A stretch of DNA of 12,066 bases from UBA8437 sp963578885 (GCA_963578885.1 CAUZEQ010000143.1:1-12066), one strand, 5' to 3'; counted from the stretch's first letter, positions 1 through 10,975 are shown. Notes: a model not told the origin generated them from the sequence alone. Numbers and translations: made by a program.

Positions 1-1200
1 TTCACACCCTCGGGCCGATTGCTCGTCACCGACGGCGAGACCCTCTTCGGTTTCGGACGCAAGCCCCAGTACTACCGCTGGACGACCACCATCGAACACC
101 AGCTCTTCGCCGCCCCGTCGGCCGCGCCGCCGCAGGCCCGTTCGAAGATCGACGAGAGCACCGCAAAACGAAACGCGCGACGCGGAAAGACCTCGATGGT
201 GCACGTCCCCAAGACTGCCGCACTCAACCCCAAGGGCAAGCAGCTGACCGTCGAAGCCTGGGTCCACAGCGAACGTAACACCGGAGTGGTGGTGGCCCGA
301 GGCGGACCCGCAGCCGGGTTCGCACTGATCGTTGTCGGCGGCAAACCCCGCTTCCTCGTCCGCAACGGCGGCAAGCTGACCACCGCCTCGGGAAAAACCA
401 GGATCACCGGCCGCTGGGTCCATCTCGCCGGACGACTCGCCACCGACGGCACCATGCAGCTGTTCGTCGACGGCAAGCCGGCCGGTAAGGCAAAGGCCGA
501 CGGTTTGCTGAGCGCCGATCCGGTTCAGTCGATGGAGATCGGCGGAGACGACCAGGGAGCCGTCGGAGCCTACCGGAGTCCGTTTTCACTGACCGGGCAG
601 GTCGATGACGTCCGGCTGTTCTTCGGCCCGGTCACCGACCAGGAAATCGTCGCCCACCACGCCGACCCGTCCCAGGCCACCGCCGCGAAAGCCAAGCTGA
701 TGCTCGATTACGACTTCGACCAGGGCAAGGCGATCGACAAGACCGGCAGCGGACACGATGGACAGCTCTCGGGAGTCAAGACGGTCAAGTCGCGACGTGG
801 ATTGGCTGTGAGGTTCGTCGGAAGAGGCCGGCGGCCGGCCGGGTCGTTCGTCAAGCCACACTGGACCTCCGACATCCCGGTGATTGTGCGAGCCATGGCC
901 AAGGCCGGACCGACGCTGTTCGTGATGGGACCACCCGACGTGGTCGATGAGGAAGAGTCGTTCCGGCTGCTGGTCGGGAACCCCAAGATCATCCAGCAGA
1001 AACTTCTCCGGCAAGACAAGGCTCTGAAGGGAGCCGAGGGCGGCGTGCTGCTGGCCGTTTCGGCCTCAAACGGCAAGACCCTGGCCCGGATGATGGTCGA
1101 CGCACTGCCCACCTGGGACGGACTGGTCGCCGCCCAGGGCCGTCTCTACCTCTCGACGACCGACGGACGAGTGATCTGCATGGGACCGAAGATTCCCTGA
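1..1200 (+). CDS. PQQ-like beta-propeller protein with inserted LamG domain (5'-truncated)
   Basis: The reading frame is open from the first base to a TGA at 1198-1200, so the gene starts before the window; 399 residues are visible. A TTG at 19 is in frame but has no reason to be the start. Visible residues about 66-221 resemble a LamG/concanavalin A-like fold: LTVEAWVHS, then GRWVHLAGRL, LFVDGKPAG and GQVDDVRLF. A second LamG-like opening (LDYDFDQGKAIDKTGSGHDG) follows at about 235. The last 100 residues return to a PQQ/BamB-type propeller: PVIVRAMAKA, LFVMGPPDVVDEEE, then LLAVSASNGKTLA and GRLYLSTTDGRVICMG. The LamG module therefore appears inserted between propeller blades. Known relatives are probably secreted or envelope proteins that bind glycans or partners, but no enzymatic residues are identifiable and the function is unknown. 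The signal peptide, if any, lies outside the window. The gene is convergent with the sugar dehydrogenase gene. Confidence 0.8.
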   Translation, partial: FTPSGRLLVTDGETLFGFGRKPQYYRWTTTIEHQLFAAPSAAPPQARSKIDESTAKRNARRGKTSMVHVPKTAALNPKGKQLTVEAWVHSERNTGVVVARGGPAAGFALIVVGGKPRFLVRNGGKLTTASGKTRITGRWVHLAGRLATDGTMQLFVDGKPAGKAKADGLLSADPVQSMEIGGDDQGAVGAYRSPFSLTGQVDDVRLFFGPVTDQEIVAHHADPSQATAAKAKLMLDYDFDQGKAIDKTGSGHDGQLSGVKTVKSRRGLAVRFVGRGRRPAGSFVKPHWTSDIPVIVRAMAKAGPTLFVMGPPDVVDEEESFRLLVGNPKIIQQKLLRQDKALKGAEGGVLLAVSASNGKTLARMMVDALPTWDGLVAAQGRLYLSTTDGRVICMGPKIP

Positions 1201-1214
1201 CCCCCGCAGGTGCC

Positions 1215-1242
1215 TGTCTATTACCAACATTGGTCATAGACA
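1215..1242. terminator. Imperfect hairpin between convergent genes, candidate bidirectional terminator
   Basis: TGTCTAT (1215-1221) pairs with ATAGACA (1236-1242). After a T-C mismatch, ACC (1223-1225) pairs with GGT (1232-1234), leaving the loop AACATT. It lies 15 bp after one stop codon and 15 bp before the other, in a 56-bp AT-richer gap between converging genes. No T-run follows on either strand, so intrinsic termination is uncertain. Confidence 0.4.
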
Positions 1243-1256
1243 ACAGGTGACGGCCA

Positions 1257-3656
1257 TCACTTCAACGGCTTGGCCTCGCCTGAGGGCAGGCTCTTGATCC
1301 ACTCGCGGACGAGTGCCACCGCCCGGGCGTCGGCCAGCGATGTGGCCAACTGCGGCATCTGGCCTCGCCCTCGCATCTGCAGCCGCTTCAGCAGGACCGA
1401 GCGGCCCGGCCGTCCCGGCACCACCAGTTTGGCATCGGGCAACTTGAACGTGTCGTGCACCGCAGAGACTCCCAGCAGCTTCGCCTTGGCGATCGGTGTC
1501 GAGAAGTTCAGTTCGATCTGCGCGTTGCCACCTCCGGCAGAAACATGGCACTGGGCACAGTTGGCGTGCAGGTACGACCGCACACGAAGTTCCAGGCTCG
1601 GGCCGGCCGTGTACGGGTCGACCAGCGACGGCTTGCTCAGCAATTGGCCCGAGAGCATGTGGCCCGAGGGCAATTCGGGTTTGTACTTGGCCAGGGCCTG
1701 CTTCACCGCAGCCGCATCGGCACCGTCCTCTTCCAGTTGCTTCTTGTGACGGGCCCGCAGTTCATCGAGAGGCTTGATCGAGGCCAGGCCCAGTTCCGAG
1801 AGCAGACTGAGCTGGTTGACCGCGACGCCTCCGTGAACATGGTCGCGATTGATCTGCACCGTCGTCAGGCCCAGCACGTACTCCGCCGCACGGCTGTGAC
1901 AGACCATGCACTCGGCACGAGACGGATAGTGCCAGGTCTGCTTGCGGAGTGCTCCGCCGGAGCCCACGACGTTGTTGTAGACCCGATCCTGGCCGGTGCC
2001 CTCGACCAGTTCCGCCTCGGTCTGCTCGTCGTTCCAGCGGTACGAATACCCGACCCACTCTCCCTGTTCGCGATGAAGCAGCCGCGTCTCAACCCATCGG
2101 TCCACCCCGGCATTCCTGCCCAGCCGATTCTCAGACCGAGCGGCGGCCAGCTTGAGCCCGAACGACTTGACCAGCACCGTGCCATCGGGAAACGCCCAGC
2201 CGCGGGTCGCGTTGCTGGTGTTGATGGTGCCGACCGTCGCCTTGCCCTTCGCGTCGGTCGTCACCGACACGGCGATATACCGCTGCTTGCGGGCCCCATC
2301 GGACCACAGCGGCGAGTTGACACCGTAGGGGATCAGGGCCGGGTGCGTCTGATGCCCGCGTACCGAGGTGAACAGGCCGGTTTGGCTGAGTTTTCGAGGG
2401 AACTTCGCTTGGGAGGCAGGGACTGGTGGCGAGCGTCGCAATGCGTAAAACGTCGCCTTGGGGCGGTGGTCGATCACCAGCATGTTGCCGGCTGCGTCGT
2501 GACCAAACCCGACGATCTGTAACGTCGTGTCGGCGATCTCCTTGTGCCAGGCCACCTTGTCGCCCTGCATCTTGCCGGCCCAGATCTTGCCCGTCGAGTG
2601 ATCTCCGTAGATGTAGGCTCCGTACAAGTCACCGAACCCCTTGGCCGTGTAGACCACGCCGCCGGTCATCGAACGGGCTTCGGAATGAGAGTGCTCGAAC
2701 GTCGGTTTCACGTGCGGAGCGGGACCCAGCTTCCGCTGCAGATAGAACGGGTGAGACCCCTCGTAGACGCTCCAGCCGTAGTTGTCGCCCTTCTGAACGC
2801 GGTAGATCTGCTCCCAGAGGTCCTGGCCGTTGTTGCCGACCCAGATGTCGCCGGTCAACGGATCGACCGACAGCCGCCAGGGGTTCCGCAGCCCAAAGGC
2901 CCAGGTCTCGGGACGAATCCCCTTCTGCCCGACAAACGGGTTGTCCGGGGGTACCGAGTAGGTCTTCCCCTTGTCGGGGTGGTCGATGTCGATCCGCAGC
3001 ACCTTGGCCAGCAGCAGATCCATTTTCTGGCCGGTGACGTTGGTGTCCGAATCGGAGGTGCCGTCGCCGGTGGTGATGTAGAGCATCCGGTCGTGCCCGA
3101 ATCCGATCGCGGCCCCGTTGTGACCATTCGAGTCCCACGACAGGATCAGCCGCTGGGAATCCTTGACCAAGGCGAAACTCTTCTTCGGATCGAGCGTCAA
3201 TTCCAGGACCGTGCACTCCTTGCCACTGGGTGTCTTCGACTTGCGGTCACCGCCCAGGTAGATCCGGCCGTTCTTGAGGAAATCGGGGTGAGTGCAGAGG
3301 CTGTAGTTGATGCCCTCGGTCGTATGCAGCACCTCGTACTTGCCGGTACCCGGATCGTCGCCGGTACGACACAACCTCTTGCCGCCCTGGTCGATGAACA
3401 GCAACCGAGTCGAACCCGGCTGCAGCATCACGAACATCGGCTTGTCGAGCGTCAGCTTCGGATAGATCGCTTCGACGACGTAGGGCAGGGGAGGGTCGGG
3501 GCGACCGACGACTCGGCTCTTGAGCGTCGAGAGGCTCGTCTTGAGTCGCTTCACTGCATCTGGGACCGCGACCGTTCCGGTCGCATCGGCGGCCTCGAGC
3601 GGTAACGGACCGAGGGCGGCGGCGAACAGCAGAGTTGTGCAGAATCGGAATGGCAT
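1257..3656 (-). CDS. Secreted PQQ-dependent sugar dehydrogenase fused to diheme cytochrome c
   Basis: 799 residues. Residues 1-22 look like a signal peptide (MPFRFCTTLLFAAALGPLPL). Residues about 57-405 match the soluble aldose/glucose dehydrogenase (GSDH) propeller: GHNGAAIGFG at 178-187 with the conserved His, TTGDGT at 195, GLRNPWRLSVDP at 255, and NYGW at 292. Residues about 420-799 resemble the diheme region I recall as the SO2930-type family, with CMVCH at 583-587 and CAQCH at 700-704. Met767 in GRGQMPQL is a plausible distal heme ligand. Family knowledge suggests oxidation of a sugar aldehyde/lactol or related substrate by PQQ, with electrons passed within the chain to the hemes, in the periplasm. 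The frame stays open to 3812, but the ATG at 3656 is chosen because it begins the signal peptide and the extension would run through the terminator at 3785-3822. The exact substrate is unknown. Confidence 0.88.
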   Translation of the reverse strand: MPFRFCTTLLFAAALGPLPLEAADATGTVAVPDAVKRLKTSLSTLKSRVVGRPDPPLPYVVEAIYPKLTLDKPMFVMLQPGSTRLLFIDQGGKRLCRTGDDPGTGKYEVLHTTEGINYSLCTHPDFLKNGRIYLGGDRKSKTPSGKECTVLELTLDPKKSFALVKDSQRLILSWDSNGHNGAAIGFGHDRMLYITTGDGTSDSDTNVTGQKMDLLLAKVLRIDIDHPDKGKTYSVPPDNPFVGQKGIRPETWAFGLRNPWRLSVDPLTGDIWVGNNGQDLWEQIYRVQKGDNYGWSVYEGSHPFYLQRKLGPAPHVKPTFEHSHSEARSMTGGVVYTAKGFGDLYGAYIYGDHSTGKIWAGKMQGDKVAWHKEIADTTLQIVGFGHDAAGNMLVIDHRPKATFYALRRSPPVPASQAKFPRKLSQTGLFTSVRGHQTHPALIPYGVNSPLWSDGARKQRYIAVSVTTDAKGKATVGTINTSNATRGWAFPDGTVLVKSFGLKLAAARSENRLGRNAGVDRWVETRLLHREQGEWVGYSYRWNDEQTEAELVEGTGQDRVYNNVVGSGGALRKQTWHYPSRAECMVCHSRAAEYVLGLTTVQINRDHVHGGVAVNQLSLLSELGLASIKPLDELRARHKKQLEEDGADAAAVKQALAKYKPELPSGHMLSGQLLSKPSLVDPYTAGPSLELRVRSYLHANCAQCHVSAGGGNAQIELNFSTPIAKAKLLGVSAVHDTFKLPDAKLVVPGRPGRSVLLKRLQMRGRGQMPQLATSLADARAVALVREWIKSLPSGEAKPLK

Positions 3657-3784
3657 GGAAGGTCCGCATCGGTGACAGAAAGCGTCGGGGTCATCACCGC
3701 CCCGGCAGAGAGACCACATCCTACGATCACGCCCCGCTGCTGCCCACCCGACCCACTCTCTCAACCGAGACACCCGCCGCGCAC

Positions 3785-3822
3785 AAAAAAAGCGGGGAAG
3801 CATGGCCGGCATGCTTCCCCGC
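3785..3822 (-). terminator. Strong Rho-independent terminator of the small cytochrome c gene
   Basis: Read on the minus strand, GCGGGGAAGCATG (3822-3810) pairs perfectly over 13 bp with CATGCTTCCCCGC (3804-3792) around a 5-base loop, followed by seven T residues (3791-3785). It begins 44 bp after the cytochrome stop codon. It is the clearest terminator in the window and implies that the downstream dehydrogenase gene needs its own promoter somewhere in 3657-3784, where I could not pick a convincing one. Confidence 0.93.
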
Positions 3823-3866
3823 CTTGATCAGTCCCATTCGGACGATCGTATCGCTCGCCGGAGAAA

Positions 3867-4241
3867 CTACTTCTTCTTCGCAGGCGTGGCCGGCAACTTG
3901 CCCGCCTTCAGACGATCACCGAAGGTCTCCTTCTTGTCCTTGACAACCTTGTCCTTTTCGGTCTTAGCCATAGCCGCGACGATCTTCGTCACGACCTTGC
4001 AGTTCTTGACCTTGAGATTCTTCTGCATGGCGGTCCCGTAATCGTTGCGGGGCTTGCCCTTCTCACCGGCCTTCTTTTTCCGGTGGCAGACATTGCACTT
4101 GGCCTTCTTGGCCAGAGCGGTGAGCTTCTTGTACTTGCCCACGAACGCCTTGTTGTACTGAGGACGAGCATCCGCTTCGGTCGCAGCCATGAAGGCAATC
4201 GCCAAAACCATCCCGCCACAAAGGGTCAGAAGCTTCTTCAT
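3867..4241 (-). CDS. Small secreted lysine-rich monoheme cytochrome c
   Basis: 124 residues. MKKLLTLCGGMVLAIAFMAA followed by TEADA is a good Sec signal peptide, with cleavage likely after residue 25 or 26. One heme-attachment motif, CNVCH, lies at residues 49-53. The mature protein is very basic: KKKAGEKGKPRNDYG follows the heme site, and the C-terminus ends in PAKKK. Met72 (GTAMQKN) and Met90 are possible distal ligands, and Cys81 is an extra cysteine. A Shine-Dalgarno sequence, GGGAGA (4254-4249), sits 7 bases before the ATG, which supports this start. The protein is probably a periplasmic electron carrier. Lying just upstream of a PQQ dehydrogenase-cytochrome fusion on the same strand, it could accept that enzyme's electrons, although a strong terminator means the two are not one simple transcript. 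Similar small cytochromes are, from memory, frequent in planctomycetes; their partners are not known to me. Confidence 0.82.
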   Translation of the reverse strand: MKKLLTLCGGMVLAIAFMAATEADARPQYNKAFVGKYKKLTALAKKAKCNVCHRKKKAGEKGKPRNDYGTAMQKNLKVKNCKVVTKIVAAMAKTEKDKVVKDKKETFGDRLKAGKLPATPAKKK

Positions 4242-4285
4242 CCCAGTCTCTCCCGATTCACATGATCTCGTCGAGTCGCCGGACC

Positions 4286-4304
4286 TTCCGAAACCACTTC
4301 GGAA
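4286..4304. promoter_or_regulatory. Perfect inverted repeat upstream of the cytochrome gene
   Basis: TTCCGAA, a 5-base spacer (ACCAC), then TTCGGAA; 7 bp perfect on each side. It lies 45-63 bp upstream of the cytochrome ATG (4241), so it could be an operator or a hairpin in the 5' leader. No regulator is known. Confidence 0.4.
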
Positions 4305-4354
4305 ACCCGCTGTGTTGCCTCTGTGCTGAGGACAACAATAGTCGTCTCTTTCAT

Positions 4355-4375
4355 ATCAATCTTCATTTGATTGAT
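4355..4375. promoter_or_regulatory. AT-rich perfect inverted repeat in the divergent intergenic region
   Basis: ATCAATC (4355-4361) and GATTGAT (4369-4375) are perfect 7-bp arms around a 7-base spacer, 14 bases between arm starts. This is the most AT-rich spot of the gap between the cytochrome and sulfatase genes, as expected for a promoter or operator serving one or both. Confidence 0.4.
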
Positions 4376-4415
4376 TTCGGCCCAAACTGTCAACCGAAGC
4401 ATCAACCGCATCGGA

Positions 4416-4443
4416 TTGGAGGTCTGGCCACTTCTGCTAGACT
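4416..4443 (+). promoter_or_regulatory. Candidate promoter of the sulfatase gene
   Basis: TTGGAG (4416-4421), a 16-base spacer, then TAGACT (4438-4443) preceded by TGC, an extended -10 pattern. Transcription would start near 4450, about 45 bases ahead of the ATG. It is a match to the sigma-70 pattern by eye only; planctomycete promoters are poorly defined. Confidence 0.33.
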
Positions 4444-4496
4444 GGGTCGATCCGCAAACGGGAAGATCAACGGCGGCCCTCAACGAAGGAAACGAT

Positions 4497-5843
4497 ATGA
4501 AACAGGACGGATCGACACGCCACATCCACGGGCTGAGCGGCCTGCTGATCGTCACCTTCTTTGCCCTCATCACCGCGATCCCTGGCCTGGCCCTGGCTGC
4601 CGCGCCACCCAACGTCTTGCTGATCATCTCCGACGATCAATCGTGGACCGACTTCGGCTTCATGGGCCACAAGACAATCCAGACGCCTCACATCGACCGT
4701 CTCGCCCGCCAATCGGCCGTATTCCCCAACGGGTACGTTCCCAGCAGCCTGTGCCGTCCCAGCCTGGCAACACTCGTCACCGGACTCTACCCGCACCAGC
4801 ACGGCATCACCGGCAACGACCCGCCCAGGGGCACCAACCGCATCCGGATGCTCAAGCACATCCAGGCTCATCCCACCCTGCCGCGCTGGCTGGCCACCCT
4901 GGGCTACCGCAGCCTGCAGACGGGCAAGTGGTGGGAAGGTCATCCCCGGCTGGGCGGCTTCACCGACGCGATGACGCACGGTGATCCCAAGCGAGGCGGC
5001 CGGCACGGAGACCTCGGCCTGAAGATCGGCCGCACCGGGCTCGATCCGATCTACGACTTCATCAGCGACTGCGGCAAGAAGCCGTTCTTCATCTGGTACG
5101 CACCCTTCCTGCCCCACACGCCCCACAACCCACCCCGCCGACTTCTCGATCGCTACCGCACACCCGATCGACCCATCGAGCTGGCCCGCTACTACGCCAT
5201 GTGCACCTGGTTCGACGAGACCTGCGGCGAGTTACTCGAGCACCTCGACAAGCACAACCTGGCCGACAACACGCTGGTGCTGTTCGTGGTCGACAATGGC
5301 TGGATCCAGCGGACCCCGGCCACCCGGGTCCCCGATGGCTGGCGATACCGATTCGCTCCCCGGTCCAAGCGGTCTCCCAACGAGGGCGGAGTCCGCACTC
5401 CGATCATGGTCCGCTGGCCGGGACACGTGAAGCCGGGCACGCGAACCGACCTGGCCAGCAGCATCGACCTGGCTCCCACGATCCTCGCGGCCACCGGCAT
5501 CACGCCCAAGGCCAAGCTACCCGGCCTCGATCTGGTCGCACTCGCCTCCCGAAAACCCGACGCTCCCGTGACACGTTCCTCGGTCTACGGAGAGATCTTT
5601 GCTCACGACGTGGTCGACATCAATCGCCCTTCGACCAGCCTGCAGTATCGCTGGATCCGCAGCGGATCGCTGAAATTGATCGCCCCGGCCGGCTCGGCCA
5701 AGCCGCAGCTGTTTGACCTCAAGGCCGACCCCCACGAGACGACCGACCTGGCCGACAAGGCCCCCGACAGGGTCTCCCGGCTGAAGTCTCTGCTCGACAC
5801 CTGGTGGCGACCCCGGCCTTTTCCCGCAAAACCCTCAGAACCG

Positions 5844-5855
<12 letters not shown>
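4497..5855 (+). CDS. Secreted sulfatase (S1/alkaline phosphatase superfamily) with variant CxPSL active-site motif
   Basis: 452 residues. The ATG at 4497 is chosen because GAAGGA (4485-4490) sits 6 bases before it and the protein then starts with a signal peptide (hydrophobic residues about 14-36, ending LALAAA). The frame is open upstream to 4371 without support. NVLLIISDDQSW carries the metal-binding pair D46-D47. SSLCRPSLATLVTG carries C86, the residue converted to formylglycine in sulfatases. QTGKWWEG holds K144, PFLPHTPH the histidines 207 and 210, VVDNG the metal pair D266-N267, and SPNEGGVRTP completes the pocket. The C-terminus has the usual LFDLKADPHETTDLA sequence. It should hydrolyse sulfate esters, probably from polysaccharides outside the cytoplasm; the substrate cannot be told from the sequence. 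Oddity: the usual Arg of CxPSR is Leu. The 3' end overlaps glnE by 12 bp. Confidence 0.92.
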
Positions 5856-9425
<3,570 letters not shown>

Positions 9426-9432
9426 CTCCCAA

Positions 9433-9490
9433 CTCCTGGCCGCCTGATCTCGAGCCGACCCCGCCTGCTGGGTACTCAACGCTTGACCTC
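9433..9490 (-). promoter_or_regulatory. Two alternative glnE ribosome-binding sites and starts
   Basis: AGGAG (9437-9433) lies 7 bases before the ATG at 9425. GAGGT (9490-9486), inside the end of the LRR gene, lies 6 bases before a TTG at 9479 that overlaps the LRR stop codon in the string TTGA. The first is preferred because ATG outranks TTG and its spacing is good. The second would be a stop-start overlap of the kind used for translational coupling. Confidence 0.5.
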
Positions 9491-10858
9491 GCAACCGGGC
9501 ACCTTCACCAGGAACGACGTGACGCCGTCCTCGCTGACGGAGGTGAAGCTGAGGTTGAGTTCCTTGAGAGACTTCAACCCCGACAGGGTTTCCAGGCACG
9601 TGTCGGTGACCCGGGTTCCCGAGAGGTTCAGCGTCTGCAGTTTCGACAGGCCCGCCAGGCCCGCGACACCCGCGTCGCTGATTGAGGTGGACTCGAGATT
9701 GAGCCACTCCAACTGGCTCATCTGCTCCAGGTGCTCGACACCCGCGTCGGTGACACGGGTCGACCACAGGTTGAGTCGCTTCAGCCGGGGGAGCCCCGCC
9801 AGGTGAGCGAGTCCCGCGTCGTCGACCTGAGTCTCGCTGAGGTCAACCCGTTCGAGCGAGCGGGCATCAGACACCGCTGCCAGGCCGGGCCCAACCACAG
9901 CCGTGTCACGCAATACGAGCGTCTTGAGGTCGGTCATGCCCCGAAGCACCTGCAGCCCCGCGTCCGAGATGCCGGTACGAAACAGGTTGATTTCACGCAG
10001 CTTCGTCATGTTCGACAACAAGGCCACACCCGCGTCGGTGATCGACGTGTCCTCCAGGACCAGCGACGTCAGGCCCGTCAGGCCCGCGATCGACTCCAGG
10101 CCGTCGTCCGTAACCTGGGGATTCCTCAGCTTCAAACTCCGCAGTGTGCTCAGCTGACCCAGGTGCTCGAGACCCGCGTCGGTAATCAACACGCAGCCGC
10201 GGACGTCCACCAGCTTCAGCTTCTTCAGCCCCACCAGGTGCGCCAGTGCGTCGTCGCTGATGTTGGTGTAGAGCAGGTGCAGTTGTTCGATTCGCTCGAG
10301 CGACGCCAGATGGGCCAGGCCGTCGTTGGTCACGTTGGAGCATCGCCGCAGGTTGAGCGATTTGAGTGTTGTGAGCTTCGCGACCTGGGCCAGGCCGTCG
10401 TCGGTCAACTCGGTGTTCTCCAGCCCCAGGCTCTCGAGTTTCTCCAGGCCCACCAGCTGAGTGATGCCGCTGTCGCTGATGTGGGCGCCCCAGATTTTCA
10501 GCGTCTTGAGGTCCGCCAGCCCGGCCAGCAGTTCACACTGCTCGTCGGTGTAGGGGCACTCGGTCAGATCGACGCTGATCACGGCTCCATCGAGTCGCAC
10601 CCAGCGTCCGCCGGCCGCCTTGATGGCATCCACAGCTCCCTGCTCACGCTCGAGCTGTTCGGCCTGCTGCTGCTCACTGCGAATCTCAGCATGGTCGTGG
10701 CCGTCGGAGGACGACACGGCCGGCTGGCCGCCACCCTCCGCCGGCGTCTCGTCCTGCGACCCGCAGCCTGCAGGTAACAGACCCCAGACGCTCGACGTCA
10801 CCAGCACCAACACCCTGGCCAGGGTGACACGCTTCTGAAGCCCGCAAGAACGCCGCAT
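9476..10858 (-). CDS. Leucine-rich-repeat lipoprotein
   Basis: 460 residues. After a basic start, a hydrophobic stretch at 12-31 ends in LLPAGC, a likely lipobox with Cys32 as the lipidated residue; Pro at -3 is unusual, so lipidation is probable but not certain. Residues 33-95 are polar, including a coiled-coil-like Q/E-rich stretch (EQQQAEQLEREQ). From Tyr103 onward there are 14 complete leucine-rich repeats of 24-25 residues and the start of a fifteenth, with consensus (I/V)TDAGLxxLxxLxxLxxLxLxxT. Two 25-residue units carry the Cys form (LNLRRCSN, VDVRGCVL). Repeat ten (VVGPG) is degenerate. AGGGTGA (10872-10866) precedes the ATG. LRR arrays of this type usually bind proteins; no catalytic domain is present and the function is unknown. 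glnE follows after 50 bp on the same strand, suggesting one transcript. Confidence 0.88.
   Translation of the reverse strand: MRRSCGLQKRVTLARVLVLVTSSVWGLLPAGCGSQDETPAEGGGQPAVSSSDGHDHAEIRSEQQQAEQLEREQGAVDAIKAAGGRWVRLDGAVISVDLTECPYTDEQCELLAGLADLKTLKIWGAHISDSGITQLVGLEKLESLGLENTELTDDGLAQVAKLTTLKSLNLRRCSNVTNDGLAHLASLERIEQLHLLYTNISDDALAHLVGLKKLKLVDVRGCVLITDAGLEHLGQLSTLRSLKLRNPQVTDDGLESIAGLTGLTSLVLEDTSITDAGVALLSNMTKLREINLFRTGISDAGLQVLRGMTDLKTLVLRDTAVVGPGLAAVSDARSLERVDLSETQVDDAGLAHLAGLPRLKRLNLWSTRVTDAGVEHLEQMSQLEWLNLESTSISDAGVAGLAGLSKLQTLNLSGTRVTDTCLETLSGLKSLKELNLSFTSVSEDGVTSFLVKVPGCEVKR
9539..10552 (-). repeat. Coding tandem repeat of about 72 bp (LRR array)
   Basis: This region encodes the 14 leucine-rich repeats. 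Units start at residues 103, 127, 151, 176, 200, 225, 249, 273, 297, 321, 345, 369, 393 and 417, so the period is 72 bp with two units of 75 bp. The DNA copies have diverged, and only short words such as the antisense form of GATGCGGG-like codons for TDAG recur, so this is an old array rather than a recent expansion. Confidence 0.75.
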
Positions 10859-10902
10859 CGTCTGTTCACCCTACACGTTTCGAGCGTGATCGCGTTGCTT
10901 GG

Positions 10903-10969
10903 TGCTCGGCCGTGACGTACCCGGCCGACACGCCTCCGCGAACTCAAGATTAGTCGCGCCGGCCGAGCA
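10903..10969. promoter_or_regulatory. Three-part CGGCCG inverted-repeat cluster ahead of the LRR-glnE unit
   Basis: TGCTCGGCCG (10903-10912) is the exact inverse of CGGCCGAGCA (10960-10969), and a third copy, CGGCCGA, lies at 10922-10928. Outside the long pair, CGTTGC (10893-10898) matches GCAACG (10972-10977). The middle copy can pair with the left one around 9 bases, competing with the 10-bp pair. It could be a set of operators or a leader RNA structure; CGGCCG words do arise by chance in GC-rich DNA. Confidence 0.4.
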
Positions 10970-10975
10970 AGGCAA
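10947..10975 (-). promoter_or_regulatory. Candidate promoter of the LRR-glnE unit
   Basis: On the minus strand, TTGCCT (10975-10970), a 17-base spacer, then TAATCT (10952-10947). The three most conserved -10 positions (T, A and final T) match. Transcription would start near 10940, giving a leader of about 80 bases. The spacer contains one arm of the CGGCCG repeat cluster, a usual place for an operator. Judged by eye only. Confidence 0.35.

Noticed and set aside
2544..3605. A 353-codon plus-strand frame opposite the sugar dehydrogenase (and a 355-codon one at 1455-2522)
   Set aside because: No family motif, signal peptide or ribosome-binding site; the opposite strand holds clear GSDH and CxxCH motifs.
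3657..3812. N-terminal extension of the sugar dehydrogenase to the ATG at 3812
   Set aside because: The extra 52 residues are Cys/Arg-rich, would displace the signal peptide and would be encoded across the terminator hairpin.
4262..4984. A 240-codon plus-strand frame overlapping the start of the sulfatase gene
   Set aside because: It is out of frame with the sulfatase, composed of P, H, R and Q, and starts inside the divergent promoter gap with no ribosome-binding site.
9426..9767. N-terminal extension of glnE to the ATG at 9767
   Set aside because: The extra 114 residues are an out-of-frame reading of the LRR gene, rich in R, G, P and H. Only the part after the TTG at 9479 remains a real alternative.
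9731..10777. A 348-codon plus-strand frame with repeating R/Q/V/L units
   Set aside because: The repeats are the antisense image of the leucine-rich repeats on the minus strand, which have the signal peptide and start signals.
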